NCBI GenBank assembly: GCA_031271555.1
Contig: JAISVN010000140.1
Coordinates: forward strand, 1 to 5,746
Length of the DNA stretch: 5,746 bases
Origin: Candidatus Methanoplasma sp.
GTDB lineage: Archaea; Thermoplasmatota; Thermoplasmata; Methanomassiliicoccales; Methanomethylophilaceae
Direction of reading: 5' to 3'
Positions 1 to 5,746 of this stretch are shown here, piece by piece (position 1 is the stretch's first letter; each line of letters opens with the position of its first letter). The notes beneath the pieces are model-generated. The model was not told where the DNA came from. It made no database searches and was given only the letters and a program-made list of their open reading frames with translations. A program made the position numbers and the translations under genes.

Positions 1-426
1 CGGCTCGTGCTTTGCTGCCGGCTCATCAGCCTGCCTTTGATCAGATCTGTTGTCGACCGGTGTCGCCGCTATAGGTTCACGGACCGGCTCATTGCGCACT
101 GGGTCCTGCGGAGGCTCCGTGCGCGGTTCCGGTTCCGGTGTCTGCGGCTTAGGTTCTGGTTTTGGCTCCTGTTTAACCCTGAAATCCGCTGCGTTCATTT
201 TCCTGGGGGCTCTTGGTTCCGGTCTGCCTGCGCCTACCGGTTCCTCTTCAGGCGATCCTGCACCTCTGGAGACTTGCTCTGATTGAGTTGCAGCATTATG
301 TGCCGAAACTTGCCCTTCCATCCCTCGATCGTCGGTCTTCTTGACCTCCGACCCATCCTTATCCTGACCTTGGACAGTGTCAAAAACACCCTCTCGGCCA
401 AGCTGGTCATTAGTTTCGTCTGGCAT
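1..426 (-). CDS. Unrecognised Pro/Glu-rich protein, N-terminal part (runs off left edge)
   Basis: The reading frame is open from an ATG at 426 to the window edge (142 codons) with no stop, so the gene is 3'-truncated here. I do not recognise the family. The protein begins MPDETNDQLGREG. Residues 1-60 are polar and acidic (many D, E, Q, K, G). Residues 59-120 are very rich in Pro, Glu, Lys and Arg, with a PxPx run at about 87-106 (EPKPEPKPQTPEPEP and on). There is no signal peptide, membrane segment or cysteine, and almost no bulky hydrophobic residues, so this part is probably a disordered cytoplasmic tail or linker ahead of a domain outside the window. The start is favoured because a TATA-like box lies about 30 bases upstream, which fits a nearly leaderless mRNA. 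The frame is the same as that of cbiS, 42 bases after its TAA. A link to B12 metabolism cannot be claimed. An overlapping plus-strand reading is Arg/Cys/Phe-rich and much less protein-like. Confidence 0.6.
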   Translation of the reverse strand, partial: MPDETNDQLGREGVFDTVQGQDKDGSEVKKTDDRGMEGQVSAHNAATQSEQVSRGAGSPEEEPVGAGRPEPRAPRKMNAADFRVKQEPKPEPKPQTPEPEPRTEPPQDPVRNEPVREPIAATPVDNRSDQRQADEPAAKHEP

Positions 427-452
427 ATTACCAGAATAGAAATGGTTAGATG

Positions 453-460
453 CGATATAA
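453..460 (-). promoter_or_regulatory. Putative archaeal TATA box for the left-edge gene
   Basis: On the minus strand the sequence is TTATATCG, preceded by the purine-rich AAGGTAGGTA, which could serve as a BRE-like element. The box sits in the 42-base gap after the cbiS stop. Archaeal transcription usually starts about 25 bases downstream of the box, here near 431, which leaves only a few leader bases before the ATG at 426. No good Shine-Dalgarno sequence precedes that ATG (only GGTAAT directly abuts it), in keeping with a leaderless start. It is a single short match, so chance is possible. Confidence 0.35.
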
Positions 461-468
461 TACCTACC

Positions 469-1617
469 TTAGTTACATCCATCAAACAGGTCGGTATATA
501 CGGACGACATAATGCCGCCTATCAGGCCGCAGAGCATATCGTCCATGAACGGACCCAGCTTCGAAATCATTCCCGGCTTGTGCCTGTCGAATCTATGGAA
601 TTCGAATATCCCTCTCGTCCCGGCTATATACTGCGCTATCTGCATCCCTATTATCTCATCGGCTATCAGATGTATGGGGTCCTCCGCGAACATGCCTCTC
701 GGCATTGCGCAGATGCAGTCCTTGTCGCCGAGATCCTCCAAGGCTATAGCGCCCTGTATAAGCGAGGATATGTTGATGTCTTCGGACAGTATTCCCATTT
801 TGGATTCGAATCTCCGTTTTATGTCGTCCGTACTCCACTCCGGATTGGGGATGTATGATTCCAATGCCGCCTCCCACATGAGCTCCATCGTTATTCCTCT
901 TCTGCTCAAGACGTCAATGAACGTGCCCATCTGAGGAAAATCCCTTCTCTTGACGAGATTGCTTATGACCGCTGCTTTAACAGACCTTGCCATGGATATC
1001 CCCAGAGGGACCCCTGTGCCCGAATAGGCCGCCCTGTTGTCTCCGATCGGAGATACTATCGCAACGGCATCCGATGTTGTGCCTGTCTCCCTGTGCCCGA
1101 GTATGCCGAGCGCAGCGGACTTCGCTTCCGTCATAGGCAGGAATATGTTGACCTTTGCCGCATCCGTCAGAGGCACCGGGGATATCCCTATGATGTTTAT
1201 CGTTCCTCCGACCAGCATCCTGTACCTTTCCTGGGATATCCTGTACCTTTCCTCCCAATTCTCAATAAGCTCTCCGGCGACCACCTGGTTGCTGAGTCCT
1301 GCCGTGACGGCCGCAAATGTGATCATCCCCTCATAATCAGTCTCGATCGTTGAAAAGACATGTTTGACCTCGGCGGCCGTCAGAAACCCGACCGCGTGGC
1401 CCGGTATGCCGTGCCTTTCCATTATCTCCTCGATGTCCCTGGACGGATCATTGGTCTGGTATGCGTGGGGAACTTGAGATATGAAAAGTGTGTCTGTGAC
1501 AGTATGCCCACTGTTCTTTACAGCACTGCTGAGCACCTCCATCCTCTCATTCAGCTGTATGACGGCCGTTGCCATCTCTCCGTCCTCCAGTATCTTCACG
1601 TCCTTTACATACCTCAT
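469..1617 (-). CDS. cbiS: CbiS: adenosylcobinamide amidohydrolase (CbiZ) fused to alpha-ribazole-phosphate phosphatase (CobZ)
   Basis: This is a 382-residue cytoplasmic two-domain enzyme. Residues about 20-225 form a CbiZ domain: LSSAVKNSG (29-37), a DP at 57-58, VGFLTAAE (76-83), VTAGLSN (104-110), GTINIIG (138-144), TEAKSAAL (163-170), GTTSDAV (179-185) and YSGTGVPLG (198-206). CbiZ hydrolyses adenosylcobinamide to adenosylcobyric acid, allowing salvaged corrinoids to be rebuilt. Residues about 230-378 resemble the PgpA-like CobZ phosphatase: AEDPIHLIADEIIG (311-324), FDRHKP (343-348) and LGPFMDDMLCGLIGGI (354-369), with acidic residues D313, D320, E321, D359 and D360 that look suited to metal binding. 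CobZ removes the phosphate late in nucleotide-loop assembly, replacing bacterial CobC. The same domain order is known for CbiS of Methanopyrus kandleri. The ATG overlaps the cbiB stop in ATGA, with GAGGCGG just upstream as a ribosome site. The phosphatase domain would otherwise be read as phosphatidylglycerophosphatase A; context argues for CobZ. Confidence 0.92.
   Translation of the reverse strand: MRYVKDVKILEDGEMATAVIQLNERMEVLSSAVKNSGHTVTDTLFISQVPHAYQTNDPSRDIEEIMERHGIPGHAVGFLTAAEVKHVFSTIETDYEGMITFAAVTAGLSNQVVAGELIENWEERYRISQERYRMLVGGTINIIGISPVPLTDAAKVNIFLPMTEAKSAALGILGHRETGTTSDAVAIVSPIGDNRAAYSGTGVPLGISMARSVKAAVISNLVKRRDFPQMGTFIDVLSRRGITMELMWEAALESYIPNPEWSTDDIKRRFESKMGILSEDINISSLIQGAIALEDLGDKDCICAMPRGMFAEDPIHLIADEIIGMQIAQYIAGTRGIFEFHRFDRHKPGMISKLGPFMDDMLCGLIGGIMSSVYTDLFDGCN
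1217..1253 (-). repeat. 21-base tandem repeat inside cbiS
   Basis: A 16-base stretch at 1217-1232 (atcctgtacctttcct on the plus strand) recurs exactly at 1238-1253, giving a 21-base period that keeps the reading frame. It encodes ERYRISQ followed by ERYRM, around residues 122-134 of CbiS, in the segment between the conserved VTAGLSN and GTINIIG motifs. The exact nucleotide match, rather than only a protein match, suggests a fairly recent in-frame duplication, though a charged helical motif could also explain part of it. Confidence 0.7.
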
Positions 1618-2651
1618 AATACCGCCTCGATCAGACCGAATATCCAGTCTTCAATGAACACCTGCACAGGCATGCCGATGAACACAAAAACGGGGATAGT
1701 GACTATAATTACGAACAAAACAGAGATGCGTTCTACGAACTTATAACATCTTGTGACATCGTCCACTGACGGAAGGTTTCCGCTTCCCATCACATAGATG
1801 CCTTTCTTCTCCATCGAAAACCCAAGAGCGTGGGCGACCGATACCATCGGCCATCCGCTGTTCGGACTGGGGGTTTTGGTGTGTTCTTCTTTTGCTGCTT
1901 TGAACACGCCTTTATACCTATTTCCGAAGATCCAAGCCGTCAGCGCGACGAACGCGGGAGACAGCCTTGAAGTTATGAATCCAAGAACATCATCGAACTT
2001 GGCAACGAAGAACCCCAGCTTCCTGTACTTCTCATTGAGATACCCCCACATGGCATCCATGAGGTTCGCGCACCTGAACATTATCGCGCCAGTCATACCG
2101 AACAGTCCGAAATAGAACGTCGGGGACATTACGCTGTCCACGAGGTTCTCGGAGATGGTCTCGCAGCATGAGGATGTTATGTGTTCCTCATCCAGGCTGC
2201 TGGTGTCCCTGCTGACGATCATCTGCACCTTCTCCCTTGCTGACCTCACATCCCCTTTCCTCAGGTCATCCTGGATCGGCATGCAGTGGCGGCGGAAGGA
2301 GAATATGGCAAAGGTTATCTTGAAAAGGAAAGCCAGTGTGAATATCCATGCTATCTCTCCGAGCGTCACGGTGATCCCTGCCGCCTCCCACTGGTATCCA
2401 TTGAGACCGTTTCGGACAAGTGTGCATATCAGCATCATGACAATCCAGAAAATAAGGAATACCAGCAGATATGACAGAAATCCTAATGCCTTCGTCTTTT
2501 TTGATGATCTGTCCTTTATCTTCCTGTCGAGGAACCCGACAACATTCCCTATCCATCTCAGGAGATGATATCTATTAGGGAGCTCCCCTATGAACCTGTC
2601 TATAAGCAGGGAGACGGCCACTATCAGGATCGCGGACATCCACAGGTCCAT
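1614..2651 (-). CDS. cbiB: CbiB: adenosylcobinamide-phosphate synthase, integral membrane
   Basis: CbiB is an integral membrane amide-bond-forming enzyme that joins adenosylcobyric acid to (R)-1-amino-2-propanol O-phosphate, giving adenosylcobinamide phosphate. (The bacterial gene of this family is called cobD in Pseudomonas, which invites confusion with the neighbouring decarboxylase.) The 345-residue protein has family hallmarks: an N-terminal membrane segment followed by DRFIGELPNRYHLLRWIG (18-35), SCCETISENLVDSVMSPTFY (161-180), CANLMDAMWGYLNEKYR (194-210), KFDDVLGFITSRLSP (218-232), SPNSGWPMVSVAHALG (262-277) and LPSVDD (293-298). Hydrophobic segments appear near 5-20, 57-79, 100-118, 175-195, 228-242 and 308-332. 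Length is normal for the family. The ATG at 2651 is favoured because GGTGAT lies five bases upstream; a second ATG at 2656 is out of frame and too near that site. It follows cobD by 6 bases and overlaps cbiS by 4, so the three are surely co-translated. Confidence 0.93.
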   Translation of the reverse strand: MDLWMSAILIVAVSLLIDRFIGELPNRYHLLRWIGNVVGFLDRKIKDRSSKKTKALGFLSYLLVFLIFWIVMMLICTLVRNGLNGYQWEAAGITVTLGEIAWIFTLAFLFKITFAIFSFRRHCMPIQDDLRKGDVRSAREKVQMIVSRDTSSLDEEHITSSCCETISENLVDSVMSPTFYFGLFGMTGAIMFRCANLMDAMWGYLNEKYRKLGFFVAKFDDVLGFITSRLSPAFVALTAWIFGNRYKGVFKAAKEEHTKTPSPNSGWPMVSVAHALGFSMEKKGIYVMGSGNLPSVDDVTRCYKFVERISVLFVIIVTIPVFVFIGMPVQVFIEDWIFGLIEAVL

Positions 2652-2656
2652 GGCAT

Positions 2657-2662
2657 ATCACC
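2657..2662 (-). promoter_or_regulatory. Shine-Dalgarno site of cbiB
   Basis: On the minus strand the sequence GGTGAT lies across the cobD stop codon with a 5-base spacer to the cbiB ATG at 2651. It matches the archaeal anti-Shine-Dalgarno core (GGAGGTGATC) and decides between two nearby ATGs. It shows that internal operon genes here use leadered initiation. Confidence 0.7.
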
Positions 2663-3767
2663 TTACGGACCTCAGAACGGATTCCACAGAATCTACGAAG
2701 AGGTCATTGCGTTTCTCGTCTTTGACACTGAATCTTACGAAATATTCGAACCTTTCTCCGAACGATGCGCAGTCCCTTACCATTATCTTGTTCTTCAGCA
2801 TGAGCTGTTGGAATTCCGAGCCTTTCATGCCGATACTTTTCAGAGAGCAGAAATAGAAGAATGAATCGGCCACATTCCCGACCGGGAAACCTGTTTTCTC
2901 AAGTTCGGAATGCATCTTCTTTGACCCTTTCGCCATCATATCTGCCGCTTTTCTGACATATTCCATATGTTCGGTCATCAGTATCCTTGCAACGTTCTGC
3001 TCTATCTGGCCGACGTTCCAGGTCATCCTTACCTTATCCATCTCCTCGATCAGATGCGGCGATGCGGTGCCGTATCCTATCCTTATCCCAGGTATCGCGA
3101 ACGACTTCGTAAGAGAGCCTGCAACGACCAGGTTGTCGTAATCGTTGACAAATTTCATGCACGATACCTTCTCGTGATCGGGCACGAGTTCCAAAAGGGT
3201 CTCGTCAAGGAACACGAGCACTCCTTCGTCTCTGCATTCCTTAACGATCTCCAATATCTTGCGCCTCGGTTCGATCCTTCCCGTGGGATTGTTCGGGTTG
3301 CATATGTAAAGCGCTTTGACCCTTTTTTTTAACTCTGCCGACATCCTGCTGGAGTTTATCCGGAAATCCTCTTCTTCAGAGAGTTCATTGTATTCCACGT
3401 TTATGCCTGCAACCCTGCACTGCTGTGAATATTCTGCGAACGACGGCCTGTTTATGATCGCTTTTTCCCCTCTTTCGATGAATGCGTTGGGAAAATTGCG
3501 TATGATCTCGGAGGACCCCGCGCCTATGGCTATGTTCTCCTCTTTCAAAGAAAATGATCTGGATAGCGATGCCTTCAGTTCCGTACAGTTGTCGTCAGGA
3601 TAGTGGCCTATGTCATCGATGGCTGTTGCGATGATCTCCGGGAGACACTCCGGAGGCCCGAATGGATTCAGGTTGTGGCTGAAGTCCTCGATACCTCCCG
3701 TCTTCCATGCCTGACCGCCGTGGACGGTCTTCGGGATGTCCGCCAGAGTATATCTTCCGTATCTCAT
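2658..3767 (-). CDS. cobD: CobD: L-threonine-O-3-phosphate decarboxylase (PLP-dependent)
   Basis: This is a fold-type I PLP enzyme of the histidinol-phosphate aminotransferase/CobD group, 369 residues, cytoplasmic. CobD decarboxylates L-threonine phosphate to (R)-1-amino-2-propanol O-phosphate, the linker used by CbiB, encoded immediately downstream. Visible signs: an N-terminal HGGQAW (16-21, typical of CobD), FSHNLNPFGPP (29-39), HYPDDN (55-60), GAGSSEII (82-89), NPNNPTGR (157-164), FLDETLLEL (186-194), the PLP-lysine motif SLTKSFAIPGIRIGYG (218-233, Schiff-base lysine K221) and a C-terminal YFVRFSVK (342-349), whose Arg should bind the substrate carboxylate. HisC aminotransferase is the main alternative; the HGG start and position next to cbiB favour CobD. 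It ends without the Cys-rich C-terminal extension reported for Methanosarcina mazei CobD. The ATG has only a weak AGAAG upstream, but a TATA-like palindrome lies about 30 bases before it. An A8 run (T8 on the plus strand, 3323-3330) lies within the gene without breaking the frame. Confidence 0.88.
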   Translation of the reverse strand: MRYGRYTLADIPKTVHGGQAWKTGGIEDFSHNLNPFGPPECLPEIIATAIDDIGHYPDDNCTELKASLSRSFSLKEENIAIGAGSSEIIRNFPNAFIERGEKAIINRPSFAEYSQQCRVAGINVEYNELSEEEDFRINSSRMSAELKKRVKALYICNPNNPTGRIEPRRKILEIVKECRDEGVLVFLDETLLELVPDHEKVSCMKFVNDYDNLVVAGSLTKSFAIPGIRIGYGTASPHLIEEMDKVRMTWNVGQIEQNVARILMTEHMEYVRKAADMMAKGSKKMHSELEKTGFPVGNVADSFFYFCSLKSIGMKGSEFQQLMLKNKIMVRDCASFGERFEYFVRFSVKDEKRNDLFVDSVESVLRSVR

Positions 3768-3792
3768 CTTCTATCGATTCCGTATTGTGGTT

Positions 3793-3805
3793 GGATTATT
3801 AATCC
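3793..3805 (-). promoter_or_regulatory. Palindrome with TATA-like core ahead of cobD
   Basis: The 13-base sequence GGATTATTAATCC (plus strand) is a perfect 6-base inverted repeat around one central base. It is the only notable structure in the 49-base gap (3768-3816) between btuD and cobD. On the minus strand its core reads TTAATAA, about 32 bases before the cobD ATG, so a start about 25 bases downstream would leave a leader of only a few bases. It may be a TATA box for an internal promoter, an operator for a dimeric regulator, or both. The arms are too short, and lack an oligo-T tail, for a terminator. Confidence 0.4.
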
Positions 3806-3816
3806 TGTGCTTCCGA

Positions 3817-4623
3817 TCAGAGATGGTATTCCCCGGAATACCTCTTCGGAAGTACGAAAAGTTCTCCGTCCTTATCAAAACCCACCGATGCGCTGACCTC
3901 GTAGACCTCCTGAAGAAGCTCCTCCGTTATGACCTCTTTCGGATCCCCCATTGCGTATATCTGGCCCTTTTTCATTATAATGCACATCTTGCAGTATCTG
4001 GCCATGAGGGAGATGTCATGCTCTGCCACAAGTATCGACATGTCCTTCTTCACCATGGCCGTAAGATACTCCATGACCTCCAGCTTGTATTTCATGTCAA
4101 GATGGGATGTGGGCTCATCCACCAGCATCAGCCTCGGTTCTTGGACGTATGCCTTGGCTATGAGGACGCGCTGCCTCTCTCCGGACGACAGCATGTTCAG
4201 CGGCCGGTCTTTAAGATTGAATATCCCGAATTTTTTCATCGTATCTTCGACAAGGGTCTCATCCTCATCTGTCTCCCACCAGATGTTCTTCAGGTACGGA
4301 TAGCGGCCGAGCATGACCGTTTCAAAAACAGTAAGACCGAAACTTGCCTTCAGTTCGGCCGGAACGTTGGATACTTTCCTTGCTATCTCGGCCGGCGTCT
4401 TGTTCAGAACGGATTCTCCGTCTATCAGCACATCACCGGAGGATATCTTGTGCATGTGGTTTATGCACCTCATCATCGATGTCTTGCCGCAGCCGTTGGG
4501 GCCTATCAGACCTACCAACATACCTGTTCCAAACTTATATGAAACGTCCTTTACGGCATGGAATCCGTTATCATAGACCTTATTCAGTCCCCTGAGTTCC
4601 AAAAGGGGCGGATCATCCGTCAT
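3817..4623 (-). CDS. btuD: BtuD-type ABC transporter ATPase for corrinoid import
   Basis: This 268-residue cytoplasmic nucleotide-binding subunit should power import through the permease encoded just upstream. Order of motifs: A-loop region around Y17, Walker A GPNGCGKTS (41-49), FGLTVFETVMLGRYPYL (95-111, typical of the FecE/BtuD group), signature LSSGERQRV (145-153, a variant of LSGGQ), Walker B LMLVDEPTSHLD (165-176) and the switch histidine in VAEHD (H202). The Q-loop is unusual: where the family normally has VPQ the sequence is VPAE, so the glutamine is replaced by A89. Length is normal for the family. The ATG at 4623 lies within the end of btuC, with a G-rich stretch (GGGGGAAG) just before it. 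FecE/BtuD sequences alone do not separate iron-siderophore from corrinoid import; the four B12-salvage activities downstream make corrinoid much the likelier cargo. Confidence 0.85.
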   Translation of the reverse strand: MTDDPPLLELRGLNKVYDNGFHAVKDVSYKFGTGMLVGLIGPNGCGKTSMMRCINHMHKISSGDVLIDGESVLNKTPAEIARKVSNVPAELKASFGLTVFETVMLGRYPYLKNIWWETDEDETLVEDTMKKFGIFNLKDRPLNMLSSGERQRVLIAKAYVQEPRLMLVDEPTSHLDMKYKLEVMEYLTAMVKKDMSILVAEHDISLMARYCKMCIIMKKGQIYAMGDPKEVITEELLQEVYEVSASVGFDKDGELFVLPKRYSGEYHL

Positions 4624-5737
4624 ACATCTTCCCCCTTTTGATCAAAAGATATGCAAAAACAGGAACAACGATCATCGTGGTTATCGCTCCGACCGGAAGT
4701 TCCTGGCCCAGGTAAAGGGTCCTTGCGGAAAGGTCAGCGAGCATCATGAGGGCGCCTCCGAACGCTATCGATGCGGGAAGGACCAGCCTATGGTCCCCTC
4801 CGAGCATCATGCGGCACAGGTGTGGTATCACCAACCCCACGAACCCTATTATCCCGACGAACGCCACGCACAGCGACGTCAATACGGATGCGATTATGAG
4901 CATGAGTCTGTTGAACCTGCGGACATTCAGGCCCATCTGCTGGGCCTGATCCTCTCCGAGAAGAACTAGATTGAACTCCTTTGCCCATATCAACGGAACG
5001 AAAGATAGGGCAAGCCCAGGGAGAAGGATGACGCAGACCTCATTCCACGATACGTTTGCGAACGATCCGAACAGCCATGTGAGCGCGTTGCTTACACTTT
5101 GTCCTGCCATGGAAAGCATCAGAGTCTGAACGGCAGAGAACGCCAATCCTATCACAACTCCGGCCAGAACATAGTTTATGGATGTTCCGCCGGCCCTTTC
5201 CGCGATGAACATGGTCATCGCAAAAGCAACGAGGCCTCCGATCATCGCAATGATGGCTGTGGCATATATGGAATGGGGCGCCAAGAGTCCGAAGAAAGTG
5301 AAGTCGAATGCTATTACAGCAACGGCGGCCGTACCGGCTCCCGCAGACACACCCATTATGTAAGGGTCGACAAGCGGGTTGCGTATAACCGCCTGGTACA
5401 TGCTGCCTGCGATCGACAATCCTATGCCTACGCCGAGTGCGGCGAGAGTCCTCGGGAGCCTTGATTCGAAGACCCGTATCTCATTTAGGTTCGAGGGATC
5501 GGCTCCGCCGTTGGATATTGCTGAAAACAACGATGAGAACATCTCCCCGACAGACATAGTGGCGTTATGCCCCACGCAGAGACACATGATGAATACCGCA
5601 ACAGTGATCACTACACCGGCCAACATCACCACTCTGAGCCTGTTCTTGCTGCGTTTGTTGTGTTTCAGGTCCTCTCCGCCAAGGTAGTGTTTGACGCTCT
5701 TCGATATGTAGCTGAATGGTTTGTCTTCCTTCTTCAC
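4613..5737 (-). CDS. btuC: BtuC-type (FecCD family) ABC transporter permease
   Basis: This is the membrane subunit of a type II ABC importer, 374 residues from a GTG at 5737. FecCD-family marks: RVFESRLPRTLAALGVG (88-104), GLSIAGSMYQAVIRNPLVDP (106-125), YIMGVSAGAG (126-135), GEDQAQQMGLNV (261-272; the loop leading to the ATPase-coupling helix), GIIGFVGLVIPHLCRM (295-310) and LPVGAITTMIVVPVFAYLL (347-365). About ten hydrophobic segments can be traced, the first at about 36-56. The first 35 residues are hydrophilic and basic, making the protein longer than the usual 330-350. The start is uncertain: the frame stays open through CTG, AGA and ATA to the right edge, so the true start may lie outside. 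The stop (TGA, 4613-4615) lies within btuD, an 11-base overlap. Corrinoid as substrate is inferred from neighbours; siderophore or haem transport are family alternatives. No binding protein (BtuF) is present in the window. Confidence 0.85.
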   Translation of the reverse strand: MKKEDKPFSYISKSVKHYLGGEDLKHNKRSKNRLRVVMLAGVVITVAVFIMCLCVGHNATMSVGEMFSSLFSAISNGGADPSNLNEIRVFESRLPRTLAALGVGIGLSIAGSMYQAVIRNPLVDPYIMGVSAGAGTAAVAVIAFDFTFFGLLAPHSIYATAIIAMIGGLVAFAMTMFIAERAGGTSINYVLAGVVIGLAFSAVQTLMLSMAGQSVSNALTWLFGSFANVSWNEVCVILLPGLALSFVPLIWAKEFNLVLLGEDQAQQMGLNVRRFNRLMLIIASVLTSLCVAFVGIIGFVGLVIPHLCRMMLGGDHRLVLPASIAFGGALMMLADLSARTLYLGQELPVGAITTMIVVPVFAYLLIKRGKMYDG

Positions 5738-5746
5738 CAGTCTTAT

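Noticed and set aside
7..282. A plus-strand Arg/Cys/Phe-rich open frame in the left-edge region
   Set aside because: It is the complement of the Pro/Glu-rich minus-strand gene. The Arg- and Trp-laden product looks like reverse-strand noise, and all neighbours run on the minus strand.
427..468. Possible terminator after cbiS (short CCA...TGG inverted match at 431-445)
   Set aside because: A 3-base match around a long loop is not a stem, and the region lacks the oligo-T tract that archaeal terminators need.
234..485. A minus-strand frame starting at ATG 485 within the end of cbiS
   Set aside because: It overlaps both the cbiS end and the better-supported frame starting at 426, has no ribosome site, and closes within the window with an ordinary-looking tail. 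The frame from 426 has a TATA-like box and stays open.
283..858. A 191-codon plus-strand open frame opposite the CobZ half of cbiS
   Set aside because: The minus strand carries conserved CobZ motifs here; the plus-strand product has no coherent domain or ribosome site.
3768..3816. Cobalamin riboswitch in the only sizeable intergenic gap
   Set aside because: The gap is 49 bases, far too short for a B12 riboswitch of about 200 bases, and no B12-box-like sequence is seen.
3736..4542. A 268-codon plus-strand open frame opposite btuD
   Set aside because: It lies antisense to a clear ABC ATPase with all but one key motif, overlaps the btuD-cobD gap, and its translation has no recognisable domain. 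It is a composition shadow.

Overview
The window reads as part of an archaeal, most likely methanogen, corrinoid (vitamin B12-type) uptake and salvage cluster. Every convincing gene lies on the minus strand, so transcription runs from the right edge to the left. The archaeal call rests on a fused CbiZ-CobZ protein (CbiS, described from Methanopyrus; CobZ alone from Methanosarcina), on heavy use of ATA and AGG codons, and on TATA-like boxes placed for very short leaders. Base composition is roughly balanced. A Thermoplasmata/Methanomassiliicoccales-type euryarchaeon would fit, but that lineage is a guess from style, not proof.

From right to left: a FecCD/BtuC-type permease (5737-4613, possibly starting beyond the right edge); its BtuD-type ATPase (4623-3817, overlapping the permease end by 11 bases); a 49-base gap with a perfect 6-1-6 palindrome that also looks like a TATA box; CobD, threonine-phosphate decarboxylase (3767-2658); CbiB, adenosylcobinamide-phosphate synthase (2651-1614); CbiS, a two-domain adenosylcobinamide amidohydrolase / alpha-ribazole-phosphate phosphatase (1617-469, sharing ATGA with cbiB); then a 42-base gap and the start of an unrecognised proline- and glutamate-rich protein (426-1) that runs off the left edge.

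Together the genes give a coherent pathway. BtuC and BtuD import corrinoids, probably with a binding protein encoded outside the window. The CbiZ half of CbiS removes the aminopropanol side chain from adenosylcobinamide to give adenosylcobyric acid. CobD makes aminopropanol phosphate, and CbiB attaches it to adenosylcobyric acid. The CobZ half of CbiS removes the phosphate late in nucleotide-loop assembly. This lets the cell take up incomplete or foreign corrinoids and rebuild them with its own lower ligand. The guanylyltransferase (CobY/CobU), CobS and CobT steps are not in the window.

No RNA genes, insertion sequences, CRISPR arrays or riboswitch-like elements were seen. The most notable points are the missing Q-loop glutamine in the ATPase, the palindrome between btuD and cobD, a near-exact 21-base tandem repeat inside cbiS, the translational coupling of enzymes with opposing actions, and the disordered-looking ORF that continues in the same frame after the cbiS stop. 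I see no clear evidence of a wholly new system.
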